Shown here: positions 23,668 to 30,962 of the stretch, one piece after another
How the letters are laid out: each line of letters begins with the position of its first letter
Numbering within the stretch: position 1 is the first letter of the stretch
Origin: an uncultured Caryophanales bacterium
GTDB taxonomy: Bacteria > Bacillota_I > Bacilli_A > RF39 > UBA660
Reading direction: 5' to 3'
NCBI GenBank assembly: GCA_946628005.1
Contig: CAMOWA010000010.1
Span: 1 to 46,512, forward strand
DNA: 46,512 nt
Position numbers and translations under genes: made by a program
The notes under the pieces: generated by a model
The model's database searches: none
Told to the model about the DNA's origin: nothing
Seen by the model: the letters and a program-made list of their open reading frames with translations, nothing else

Positions 23668-24765
23668 ATGGAAGAAGAAGAGATATTAGATGATGATGAG
23701 TTATTTTTACATAATTTAAATTCTACTTTATATGTAAAAAAAGATTATGATTTAAAAGATTTTGATTATGAATGGTTAGATATTTTAGAAGATTGTATTC
23801 CATATATTGATAATATTTTAAGAAATCCTAAAAGGTTTATTATTAATGAAGAAGAGATTGTTAAAGTTGAGTTGGCAAGAAAAGTAACAGTTGAGTCTGT
23901 TATTCATCTTACTCAACATACTAATTTAATTCAAAAAATAGAGGATAATGGAGATGTAAAACCTTCTAAAATTTTAAATATTAATAAAGAAGAAAGTATG
24001 GATACTTATGAAAATAGATTTATTTATACTTTAATTAATGATTTAAGAATGTTTTTTGAAAAAAGAGTAGAGTCAACAAGTGGATCAAGTTATTGTTTGG
24101 ATAAGAATATTCTAAAGTATGAGGCTAATACTAAAGTTTATGGAGAAGATTTAAAAATTAGTATGGATATTAGTGATATAACTAGAAATGTAAAGGAGCA
24201 TTCTGGGGATAGAGGAAGCATGACATTAGAAGAACGTCTAAGAAGAGCAAAAACTCAGATTGATGGTTTCTTCGGTACTGAATTAATGCAAATACTTTCT
24301 AAGTTACATGTTTCTCCTGTTAGAAGTCCAATTAAAAAGACTAATGTAATTTTAAAAAATCCTAATTTTAGAAAAGCAGAAGAGTTATGGAATTATATAC
24401 AGACATTTGAAAGTAAGGATAAAAAAGAGAAGGAAAAAAGAGATTTCTTTGATCGTGGGGTATTAAAAAATGAGTATGATCAAGCATTTTTAATGGCTTT
24501 TATTGCTAATCGTAATTTTATTAGTAGTAGTACTAATTCTACGGAATTAAATATGATTTATCAGATGATTGGAAGATTAGTTGATAATTTATTAGATACA
24601 GATGAAGATTTAACAGAAGATAAAATTGAAGAAATATTTCATAAAGAAATAAAAAAAATTAAGGAAAAGAATAAGAGGAGATCTCATTCTATATATGGAA
24701 TTTTAAAAGATAGATTAGAAAGAGAAAATGGTAAAATAGATGATTTTCTTCGAAGTTTAGGATAA
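23668..24765 (+). CDS. DUF2357 protein, AAA+ partner, 365 aa
   Basis: ATG follows GGGGGA. The segment PSKILNINKEESMDTYENRF (residues 99-118), continuing IYTLINDL, is the signature of DUF2357 proteins, which are usually encoded beside McrB-like AAA+ ATPases, as here. Before it lies an acidic N-terminus and after it helical regions. Many DUF2357 partners end in a PD-(D/E)xK nuclease; I see no such motif in the last 130 residues, and at 365 residues the protein looks too short to hold one. No membrane segment. It probably docks on the AAA+ ring in the way McrC docks on McrB, but without the nuclease, so a non-restriction role is likely. The domain call is sound; the function is inferred. Confidence 0.75.
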   Translation: MEEEEILDDDELFLHNLNSTLYVKKDYDLKDFDYEWLDILEDCIPYIDNILRNPKRFIINEEEIVKVELARKVTVESVIHLTQHTNLIQKIEDNGDVKPSKILNINKEESMDTYENRFIYTLINDLRMFFEKRVESTSGSSYCLDKNILKYEANTKVYGEDLKISMDISDITRNVKEHSGDRGSMTLEERLRRAKTQIDGFFGTELMQILSKLHVSPVRSPIKKTNVILKNPNFRKAEELWNYIQTFESKDKKEKEKRDFFDRGVLKNEYDQAFLMAFIANRNFISSSTNSTELNMIYQMIGRLVDNLLDTDEDLTEDKIEEIFHKEIKKIKEKNKRRSHSIYGILKDRLERENGKIDDFLRSLG

Positions 24766-24776
24766 AGGAGTTTACT

Positions 24777-25400
24777 ATGTCTAAAATATTACATAATAAA
24801 TATTTTTCTATAATATATACTATTATTCGTGATATCTTCTTCTTTGTAGTTGTCTTATATTTAGCTTTTATTCTTATGCAGAGGATAAGTGGAAATAATA
24901 GTATTTTTGGATATCGTTTATTTACGGTTGCTACGGGATCAATGTCTGGAGTATATGAAATAAATGATGTGATTGCTGTAAAAGATTATGATGTTTTAAA
25001 GTTAAAAGTTGGAGATGATATTGCTTATCGTGGTTCACGTGGAGGATTAGAAGGAAAGCTTATTACTCATAGAATTATTCGTATTACAGAATCAGATCAT
25101 GGTAGAGTGTATGTTACTCGAGGAGTTAATGCTCCAGTAGAGGATCCTTCTATTGAAAGTTATCAAATACTTGGAAAAGTTATTGGAGTTGTACCAATTA
25201 TCACGACTTTAAATCATGTTATAAAAAGTCAATTAGGTTTTTTTGCACTTGTATTTTGTCCTTTAGTAATTGTTATAGTATTAGAAGTATTACAAACTAT
25301 TACTGATATAAGATTAGAAAAAGAAGAAATTAGAGAAATTAATCATAATGATATTGAAGAAAAAGAAATTAAAAAAAATAATGATATAGAAATTTTTTAG
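24777..25400 (+). CDS. SipW-type signal peptidase I, 207 aa
   Basis: This is a normal-length SipW-like enzyme: first membrane helix (about 17-36), catalytic motif FTVATGSMSGVYEINDVIAV (Ser55), histidine motif LITHRIIRI (His98), VYVTRGVNAPVEDP where the family has KGDxNxxxD (the first Asp is Val here, Asp123 kept), then GKVIGVVP and a second membrane helix (about 152-175). The charged tail faces the cytoplasm. AAGGAG precedes the ATG. It sits between the DUF2357 gene and a TasA-like gene that is probably its substrate, nine bases downstream. With the enzyme at 8694 it gives the locus two active-looking peptidases, suggesting separate substrate sets. Confidence 0.85.
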   Translation: MSKILHNKYFSIIYTIIRDIFFFVVVLYLAFILMQRISGNNSIFGYRLFTVATGSMSGVYEINDVIAVKDYDVLKLKVGDDIAYRGSRGGLEGKLITHRIIRITESDHGRVYVTRGVNAPVEDPSIESYQILGKVIGVVPIITTLNHVIKSQLGFFALVFCPLVIVIVLEVLQTITDIRLEKEEIREINHNDIEEKEIKKNNDIEIF

Positions 25401-25408
25401 GAGAGGCT

Positions 25409-26164
25409 ATGAAAAAGCAAATAGATAGAGAAAAAATTCGTCTTTTGAATAAAAAACTTAAAAAGCAAAAATATATTAGTCTTCTTTTAGCACTTTTTAC
25501 TTTTGGTGTTAATATTTTTGCGTGGTTTGCTTTTTCTGCAAATGCTGGTTTAGGTATTGATGCTACTGTTGCAGCATGGGATGTTGAGTTTAAAGATAAT
25601 GGTGAAATATCTAGAAATATGTTTATTGAAGTCGCTAAAATGAAACCTGGGATGAGTGATTTTATAAGAACAATAGAAGTAAATAATAAAAGTGATGTAG
25701 TTGCTAAATTTTCTTATGAGTTTGTTTCAATGTCTTTACTTGGTCATGTAATTAATATATCTAGTATTGATGATATGAATGAATATTTATCTAGTTTTTA
25801 TCCGTTTTCTGTTCATTTTACTCCTTCTAGTGATGAAATTGCTGCTAATGGTTCTATTACTTTTGATGTTCGTGTTACTTGGCCTTTTGAAGATGTTGAT
25901 GGAACTACTACTTATTATAAACAAAATGATGTTTATGATTATAATGATACTTTCTTGTATTATACTAAAACTGGTGAGAGATATGACTTATTTAATGTAG
26001 CATCTTCAAGTGTATATAATTCAAATAAAAGTAGTTTATATTTAGAAAAAGATGATGCTGATACGTATTTTGGTATGGCTTGTCATCATTATGAAGAAGA
26101 GTCTGGGCAACCTTGTCTTACAATGAATTTGCGTTTACTTGTTGAACAAAAGATTGATGCATAA
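25409..26164 (+). CDS. SipW-dependent TasA-like protein, 251 aa
   Basis: A very basic N-terminus (residues 1-22) and hydrophobic core lead to NIFAWFAFSANAGLGIDATV (about 35-54), a SipW-type cleavage region with the AWF signature. The mature part starts with strands around AAWDVEFKDNGEIS and has the family turn VAKMKPGMSDFIRTIEVNN. The end contains two cysteines (MACHHYEEESGQPCLTMNL) in the place where the first two fibre genes have their WIEGxDxxC motif. GGAGAGG precedes the ATG. It is the last intact gene of the surface-fibre locus; the following DNA is a broken, unrelated gene. Confidence 0.75.
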   Translation: MKKQIDREKIRLLNKKLKKQKYISLLLALFTFGVNIFAWFAFSANAGLGIDATVAAWDVEFKDNGEISRNMFIEVAKMKPGMSDFIRTIEVNNKSDVVAKFSYEFVSMSLLGHVINISSIDDMNEYLSSFYPFSVHFTPSSDEIAANGSITFDVRVTWPFEDVDGTTTYYKQNDVYDYNDTFLYYTKTGERYDLFNVASSSVYNSNKSSLYLEKDDADTYFGMACHHYEEESGQPCLTMNLRLLVEQKIDA

Positions 26165-26190
26165 GGGTAAGATTGAGTTTTTTAGTTTAA

Positions 26191-26697
26191 TTGAGAGGAT
26201 TATCTGAAAATCATTTTGCTGGTACAATACTAGCCAATTGTATATCTTTTGAAGGAAATAGTGAAGCACATTTTTATTCATTACAACTTGATAATTTGCC
26301 ATATATTTCAAGTCTTGATTATCATAATGTAGATTATAAATTAGATGAAAGTAGGGGAACTATAAGTTATAGTGAGTGACTAAATCCACAAGAATTACAA
26401 GAAGGCATGGTCGTAAAGTTCAAAGTTAATACCAAACTAGGTTACCAAGTATCTAATATTATAATAAAAGATGAAGAAGGAAATATAATAGAATATAGAA
26501 AAGTATCAGATAATGAATATGAATTTACCATGCCAGCAACTAATGTAATGATAAATCCAACATTTGAAAAAAAGGAAGTAATTGATTTGATAACGAATCC
26601 AGAAACAGCGTTGAAAATATCTATTTTTCTAATAGCAATTATTTCTTTAGGAACAGGAATATATGTATATCAAAAGAAAGAATCTAAAAAAATATAG
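26191..26697 (+). pseudogene. Choice-of-anchor-A surface protein, C-terminal remnant
   Basis: The plus strand encodes, in one frame, HFAGTILANCISFEGNSEAH (with GLSEN before it), then a TGA at 26377-26379, then LNPQELQEGMVVKFKV on to NEYEFTMPATNVMINPTFEK and a C-terminal membrane helix. Each part aligns with the end of the intact gene 29469-30911 (YAGAFLVNSLYLEGNSEAHY; LEEGMVVSFRV; NEYEFTMPATNVTITPKF). The N-terminal 300 residues are gone, a stop (TAA 26188-26190) lies directly upstream, and there is no start or ribosome site. So it is a degraded paralogue, cut near 26165 and further broken by the TGA. Confidence 0.85.
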
Positions 26698-26707
26698 ATT
26701 CTTTTTT
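26678..26707 (+). terminator. Rho-independent terminator
   Basis: AAGAATCTA pairs with TAGATTCTT (9 bp), followed by four T. It overlaps the end of the remnant gene and now also closes the upstream fibre operon. Confidence 0.8.
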
Positions 26708-26714
26708 AGATAAG

Positions 26715-26743
26715 TTGAATCAAAATTTAGTTAATGTTAGAAT
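26715..26743 (+). promoter_or_regulatory. Sigma-A promoter for the GT2-GH5 gene
   Basis: TTGAAT, a 17-base spacer and TAGAAT, ending 29 bases before the ATG at 26773. GGAG follows in the leader. Confidence 0.6.
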
Positions 26744-26772
26744 AAAACATATAAAGTTTTGGAGTTGTTATT

Positions 26773-29421
26773 ATGAAAAATATTAAGAAATATATGTATT
26801 ATTTTTCACTTATTACTACCATTATCTATATTCTATTTAGAATATTTTGTACTTTACCAAGAGTATTTGATGTATCTTTGTTATTTGCGCTTATTGTACT
26901 ATTAGTAGAAATAATTGATTCTGTTTTTTTTGCTATATATACTCTTAATATATTAGTAAAAGAATCTAAAATACCAATCATTTCAAAAGTACTAAAAAAA
27001 GATTATCCTGAACTAGATGTTTTTATTGCAACTATTAATGAAGAAACAAAACTTGTTGAAGAAACAATAAAAGCATGTAAGGAAATGAAATATCCTGATA
27101 AAAGAAAGATACATATATATTTATGTGATGATGGAAGAAGAAAAGAAATGGAAGATCTTTGTAAAAAAATGAAAATTAATTACATTGATCGTAAAAATAA
27201 TAAGAATGCTAAAGCAGGTAATTACAATAATGCATTAAAAAAGACAAAATCTCCATATATAGTGGTATTTGATGCAGATATGAAACCTACAAAAGATTTT
27301 TTAATGAAAACTATACCTTATTTATTCTGTGATGAAAAAATTGGTTTTGTACAATTACCTCAAAGTTTTTCAAATGAAGACATATATCAAAAAAGATTTA
27401 AGTTATGGAATTATATTCCTTTTGAGCAAGACTATTTTTATCATAGAATCCAGTTATCAAAAAATAATAATAACTCTGTAATTTTTTGTGGAACAAATGC
27501 TATCCTCTCAAGAAAGGCATTAGAAGATATTGGCGGTTTTGCTACTGAAACTATTACAGAAGATTTTGCAACAGGTTTATTGATGGAAAGAAAAGGCTAT
27601 AAAGGGATTGCTTTACCATATGATGAAGCTTATGGAAAAAATGTTGAAAGTATATCTTCCTTAATAAAACAGCGAATAAGATGGTGTAGAGGATGTATTC
27701 AAACATATAAAAACTATAAAATTCTTCATAATAGTGGTTTGAACTTTATTCAAAAAACTGATTATTTGTCTGGAATATATTATTGGTTTTTTGGTATACG
27801 AAATACTATTTTTTTGCTTGTACCATTGTTGTTTGCATATTTTAATATTAGAATTATTCAAGGAAATGCTATATTATTTATTATTTTCTTTTTAATACAA
27901 TATATATTAAAAAGATTTGTAATTGATAAATTAGAAAATAATAAAGTGTCTTCAACTTGGAATAGAATATATGAAGTAATTTTATCTCCAATTATTTTTA
28001 TTGAATCTTTATTAGAAATAATAGGTATAAGAAAGAAAAAATTTGAAGTAACTTTAAAAAAGAATAGTAACCATAAATCAATTAAGTATTATTATTTAGT
28101 TTTATCTCATTCGTTCTTATTTATACTTAATATAACTGGTTTATATATTTCTATAGAAAAAACACTAATATATGATTATATAGAATTTATAATCCCAATA
28201 TTTTGGTTAAGTACAAATTGTATTTATTTATTATTTGCTTTAATTTTTGATTTTAGTAATAGTGAAAGTATTAATGAAATTGAAAATAATAGAAATACTT
28301 ATTCATTATCTTCTACGTTTATTCTGATTTATAAGTTTATTAAAGAAGAGATTAAAGTAAAAAGATTAGCTATTATTTCTTTTATAATATTTATATTTTG
28401 TTTTGGATTAATAATAAATAATTATTATCAATATAGAAAAAGTATAATAATAAATCCAGAGTCTTTAGTTTCTTATAATGGAAAATTATCGATTGATAAT
28501 GGAATTATTGTGAACGAAAAGAAAGAGATAGTAAAACTAAAAGGAATAAGTTCGCATAATTTATATTGGTATAAAAGAATTTATACAAAAGAAAATTTAA
28601 AAGAAATTAGAGATACATGGGGAATAAATACTTTTAGAATTGCATTATATACCAATCCAGAAGAAGATGGCTATATAATTAATAAAGAGCAAATAAAAGA
28701 GGTTGAAAGGATAATTGATTATTGTATTGATTTAGATATTTATGTAATAGTAGATTGGCATATTCTGAAGGATAATAATCCAAACATATATAAAGAAGAG
28801 GCAATAGATTTCTTTAATAAAATATCAAAAAAATATAAAGATAGTCCAAATGTTATTTATGAAATATGTAATGAGCCAAATGGAGAAGAAGTAACTTGGA
28901 ATGAAGATATAAAACCATATGCAGAAGAGGTTATTGGAGTAATAAGAAAGAATAGTAAAAATTCTTTAATAATTGTTGGTTTAGCTGATTGGTGTAAAGA
29001 TATTAATTCTGCTAAAAACAATTTATTAGAAGATAAAAATATAATCTATTCTGTTCATTTCTATGCGGGAGCTCAGAATATTCAATTAAAAGAAGAAATA
29101 TCTTCTGCAGTAAAAGAAAAGATGCCATTAATTGTTACAGAATGTGGAGCAACTAATGAATCAGGAGACGGTAAACTATATAAAAAAGAATTTATAAACT
29201 GGATAGAATATCTAGAAAATAATAATATTAGTTGGATAGTTTGGCAGTTATCAGAAAAAGAAGAATCATCTTCCCTAGTAATAAAAAAGGAAGTACAAGA
29301 TAGGCTGGATTTTTTATATGAAAAGTATACAGAAAAAGAATTAAAACGAAAGAAATATCATATTAATGATTATCTTTCTGATACTGGTAAATTTATGAAA
29401 GAAATATTTATAAAACATTGA
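26773..29421 (+). CDS. Cellulose-synthase-like GT2 fused to GH5 endoglucanase, 882 aa
   Basis: Two N-terminal membrane helices (about 10-62) lead to a BcsA-type GT2 domain: LDVFIATINEE, CDDG (118-121), FDADMK (166-171), ITEDF (261-265, catalytic Asp) and KQRIRWCRG (299-307, the QxxRW acceptor motif). Several membrane helices follow (about 320-480 and 535-555). I see no PilZ domain, so c-di-GMP control is not evident. From about 580 there is an extracellular GH5 cellulase domain: LKGISSHNLYW, DIYVIVDWHI, YEICNEPNG (acid/base Glu701), HFYAG and IVTECGA (nucleophile Glu790), IVWQLSEK. BcsA and its glucanase are normally separate proteins; here synthesis, export and trimming are joined. The product is probably a beta-glucan such as cellulose. 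It leads a set with two surface proteins. Confidence 0.85.
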   Translation: MKNIKKYMYYFSLITTIIYILFRIFCTLPRVFDVSLLFALIVLLVEIIDSVFFAIYTLNILVKESKIPIISKVLKKDYPELDVFIATINEETKLVEETIKACKEMKYPDKRKIHIYLCDDGRRKEMEDLCKKMKINYIDRKNNKNAKAGNYNNALKKTKSPYIVVFDADMKPTKDFLMKTIPYLFCDEKIGFVQLPQSFSNEDIYQKRFKLWNYIPFEQDYFYHRIQLSKNNNNSVIFCGTNAILSRKALEDIGGFATETITEDFATGLLMERKGYKGIALPYDEAYGKNVESISSLIKQRIRWCRGCIQTYKNYKILHNSGLNFIQKTDYLSGIYYWFFGIRNTIFLLVPLLFAYFNIRIIQGNAILFIIFFLIQYILKRFVIDKLENNKVSSTWNRIYEVILSPIIFIESLLEIIGIRKKKFEVTLKKNSNHKSIKYYYLVLSHSFLFILNITGLYISIEKTLIYDYIEFIIPIFWLSTNCIYLLFALIFDFSNSESINEIENNRNTYSLSSTFILIYKFIKEEIKVKRLAIISFIIFIFCFGLIINNYYQYRKSIIINPESLVSYNGKLSIDNGIIVNEKKEIVKLKGISSHNLYWYKRIYTKENLKEIRDTWGINTFRIALYTNPEEDGYIINKEQIKEVERIIDYCIDLDIYVIVDWHILKDNNPNIYKEEAIDFFNKISKKYKDSPNVIYEICNEPNGEEVTWNEDIKPYAEEVIGVIRKNSKNSLIIVGLADWCKDINSAKNNLLEDKNIIYSVHFYAGAQNIQLKEEISSAVKEKMPLIVTECGATNESGDGKLYKKEFINWIEYLENNNISWIVWQLSEKEESSSLVIKKEVQDRLDFLYEKYTEKELKRKKYHINDYLSDTGKFMKEIFIKH

Positions 29422-29446
29422 AAAAATAATCAAAATTAGTTATACT
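29418..29446 (+). promoter_or_regulatory. Sigma-A promoter for the choice-of-anchor-A gene
   Basis: TTGAAA, a 17-base spacer and TATACT, overlapping the stop codon of the GT2-GH5 gene. It suggests separate or additional transcription of the surface protein. Confidence 0.65.
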
Positions 29447-29468
29447 TTTATTGTAGGAGAGTGTACAT

Positions 29469-30911
29469 ATGAAAAAGAATAAAATAATAATAATATTTTT
29501 ATTAATAGTATCATTATCATTTATTACAGTTAATGTTTATGCTGATGATTATTCAGATGATATTTATGATGGGGATTATTCAATTGAAGATATGTTAAAT
29601 AACTATAATGTTATTACATTTGGAAAAAAAGATTTAGATAGTCATATGACTCAAAACAACTTTTCAAAGGGAGATGCTAAATTATTTCATATTAATTCAC
29701 AATTCTTAATAAATGGAACTCTTAGATTAACTCGTGGGACATTTTTCTATTATTATCTTGGCAATCGACTTGATGAAGGACGACTAGATCTTAACAGGTC
29801 AGTTGATAATCTAAATTCGTCATTTCTTTATATTGATTTTCCTAAGGCATATTCCCCTTCACCAGCATCAAGAATATATTCAATAAATGGAGGAGAAATA
29901 GAGTTGAATTATGTTATTGCATCAGAATACAATTATCCTAAAGTTTCTCTTAATAATTCTTTATATATGAATTTTAATCGACTATATGATTCTATAATAG
30001 CTGAACAAAATAAAATAAAAAAGGGTAGAAATGTAACTTCAGAAGATGGAATGGTCCACGTTGAAACTGGTGGAGAATACTATATTGATGATATAAATAA
30101 TATAAATGAAATTGTATTTGATAATTTTGAAGATAATAAAGATGATTTAACAATTATCACAATTAATAATACAGGAAGTATTACATTTCCTAAAATTTAT
30201 AACTCTACAAGCAATGGAGAAAATAGTTTAATTCCAACTAACGATTTCCTTGGTATGAATAGACCAGGGAGTGATTATGAGAGATACTATGTTACTGAAA
30301 AATATTATGGAAACATTATTTGGAATGTACCAAATGCAACTTATATAGAATTACCATCAGCTCCTTTTATTGGACACTTAGTTGCTCCAAAAGCTGATGT
30401 TTATGGACCAGAACTTCATTATGCAGGAGCATTCTTAGTAAATAGTTTATATTTAGAAGGTAATAGTGAAGCACATTACTATCCATTAACTAATACTAAT
30501 ATTCCATATAGAAGTAATCCAGAACCAGTAAAAGCAATATTTAATATAAAAAGAAATCAAGGAAATATCAAATTTAATAATAATATAAATAATGAGAATT
30601 TAGAAGAAGGAATGGTAGTATCCTTTAGAGTAGAAGTAGAAAATGATTATTTATTCTCTGGAATTGAAATAAAAGATGAAGATGGAAATATTATTGAATT
30701 TAAAAAAGTAGGAGATAATGAATATGAATTCACAATGCCAGCAACCAATGTTACAATTACTCCAAAATTTGTGGAAAGAAATATAAAAAACACAATTGAG
30801 CAAATTATCACTAATCCAAAGACTAAAAATAATTTCTTTATTCTTTTAGGAATTATAATTGTTAGTTTTATTGTTGGATATAAGAAAATAAAAAAAGAAA
30901 ATAAAATTTAA
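29469..30911 (+). CDS. Choice-of-anchor-A surface protein with InlB-B-like repeat, 480 aa
   Basis: A clear signal peptide ends near residue 25 (SFITVNVYA). The long central domain has the family end-motif APKADVYGPELHYAGAFLVN, then SLYLEGNSEAHYYPL, typical of choice-of-anchor-A (collagen-binding-like) domains that sit on surfaces. A divergent InlB B-repeat follows (GMVVSFRVEVENDYLFSGIE to EYEFTMPATNVTITPKF), then a membrane helix (about 453-470) and a basic tail, so the protein is anchored at the C-terminus by membrane insertion rather than sortase. GGAGAG precedes the ATG. Its position just after the glucan synthase suggests it binds or organises the polymer at the surface; that is inference. 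A broken paralogue lies at 26191. Confidence 0.8.
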   Translation: MKKNKIIIIFLLIVSLSFITVNVYADDYSDDIYDGDYSIEDMLNNYNVITFGKKDLDSHMTQNNFSKGDAKLFHINSQFLINGTLRLTRGTFFYYYLGNRLDEGRLDLNRSVDNLNSSFLYIDFPKAYSPSPASRIYSINGGEIELNYVIASEYNYPKVSLNNSLYMNFNRLYDSIIAEQNKIKKGRNVTSEDGMVHVETGGEYYIDDINNINEIVFDNFEDNKDDLTIITINNTGSITFPKIYNSTSNGENSLIPTNDFLGMNRPGSDYERYYVTEKYYGNIIWNVPNATYIELPSAPFIGHLVAPKADVYGPELHYAGAFLVNSLYLEGNSEAHYYPLTNTNIPYRSNPEPVKAIFNIKRNQGNIKFNNNINNENLEEGMVVSFRVEVENDYLFSGIEIKDEDGNIIEFKKVGDNEYEFTMPATNVTITPKFVERNIKNTIEQIITNPKTKNNFFILLGIIIVSFIVGYKKIKKENKI

Positions 30912-30962
30912 TAGTATAATGTTGTTTTGATTTTTTATAAAAAGAGTAGGAAATGATGTATT

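Noticed and set aside
22115-24765. AAA+/DUF2357 pair as an ordinary McrBC restriction system
   Set aside because: No DNA-recognition domain, no visible nuclease, a membrane helix instead, and neighbours devoted to surface proteins. Not excluded, but less likely.
26377-26379. TGA read as tryptophan (alternative genetic code)
   Set aside because: Other genes end in TGA at sensible places, for example at 19433-19435 just before a well-spaced start. The remnant also lacks a start and half its length, so a true stop in a dead gene is simpler.
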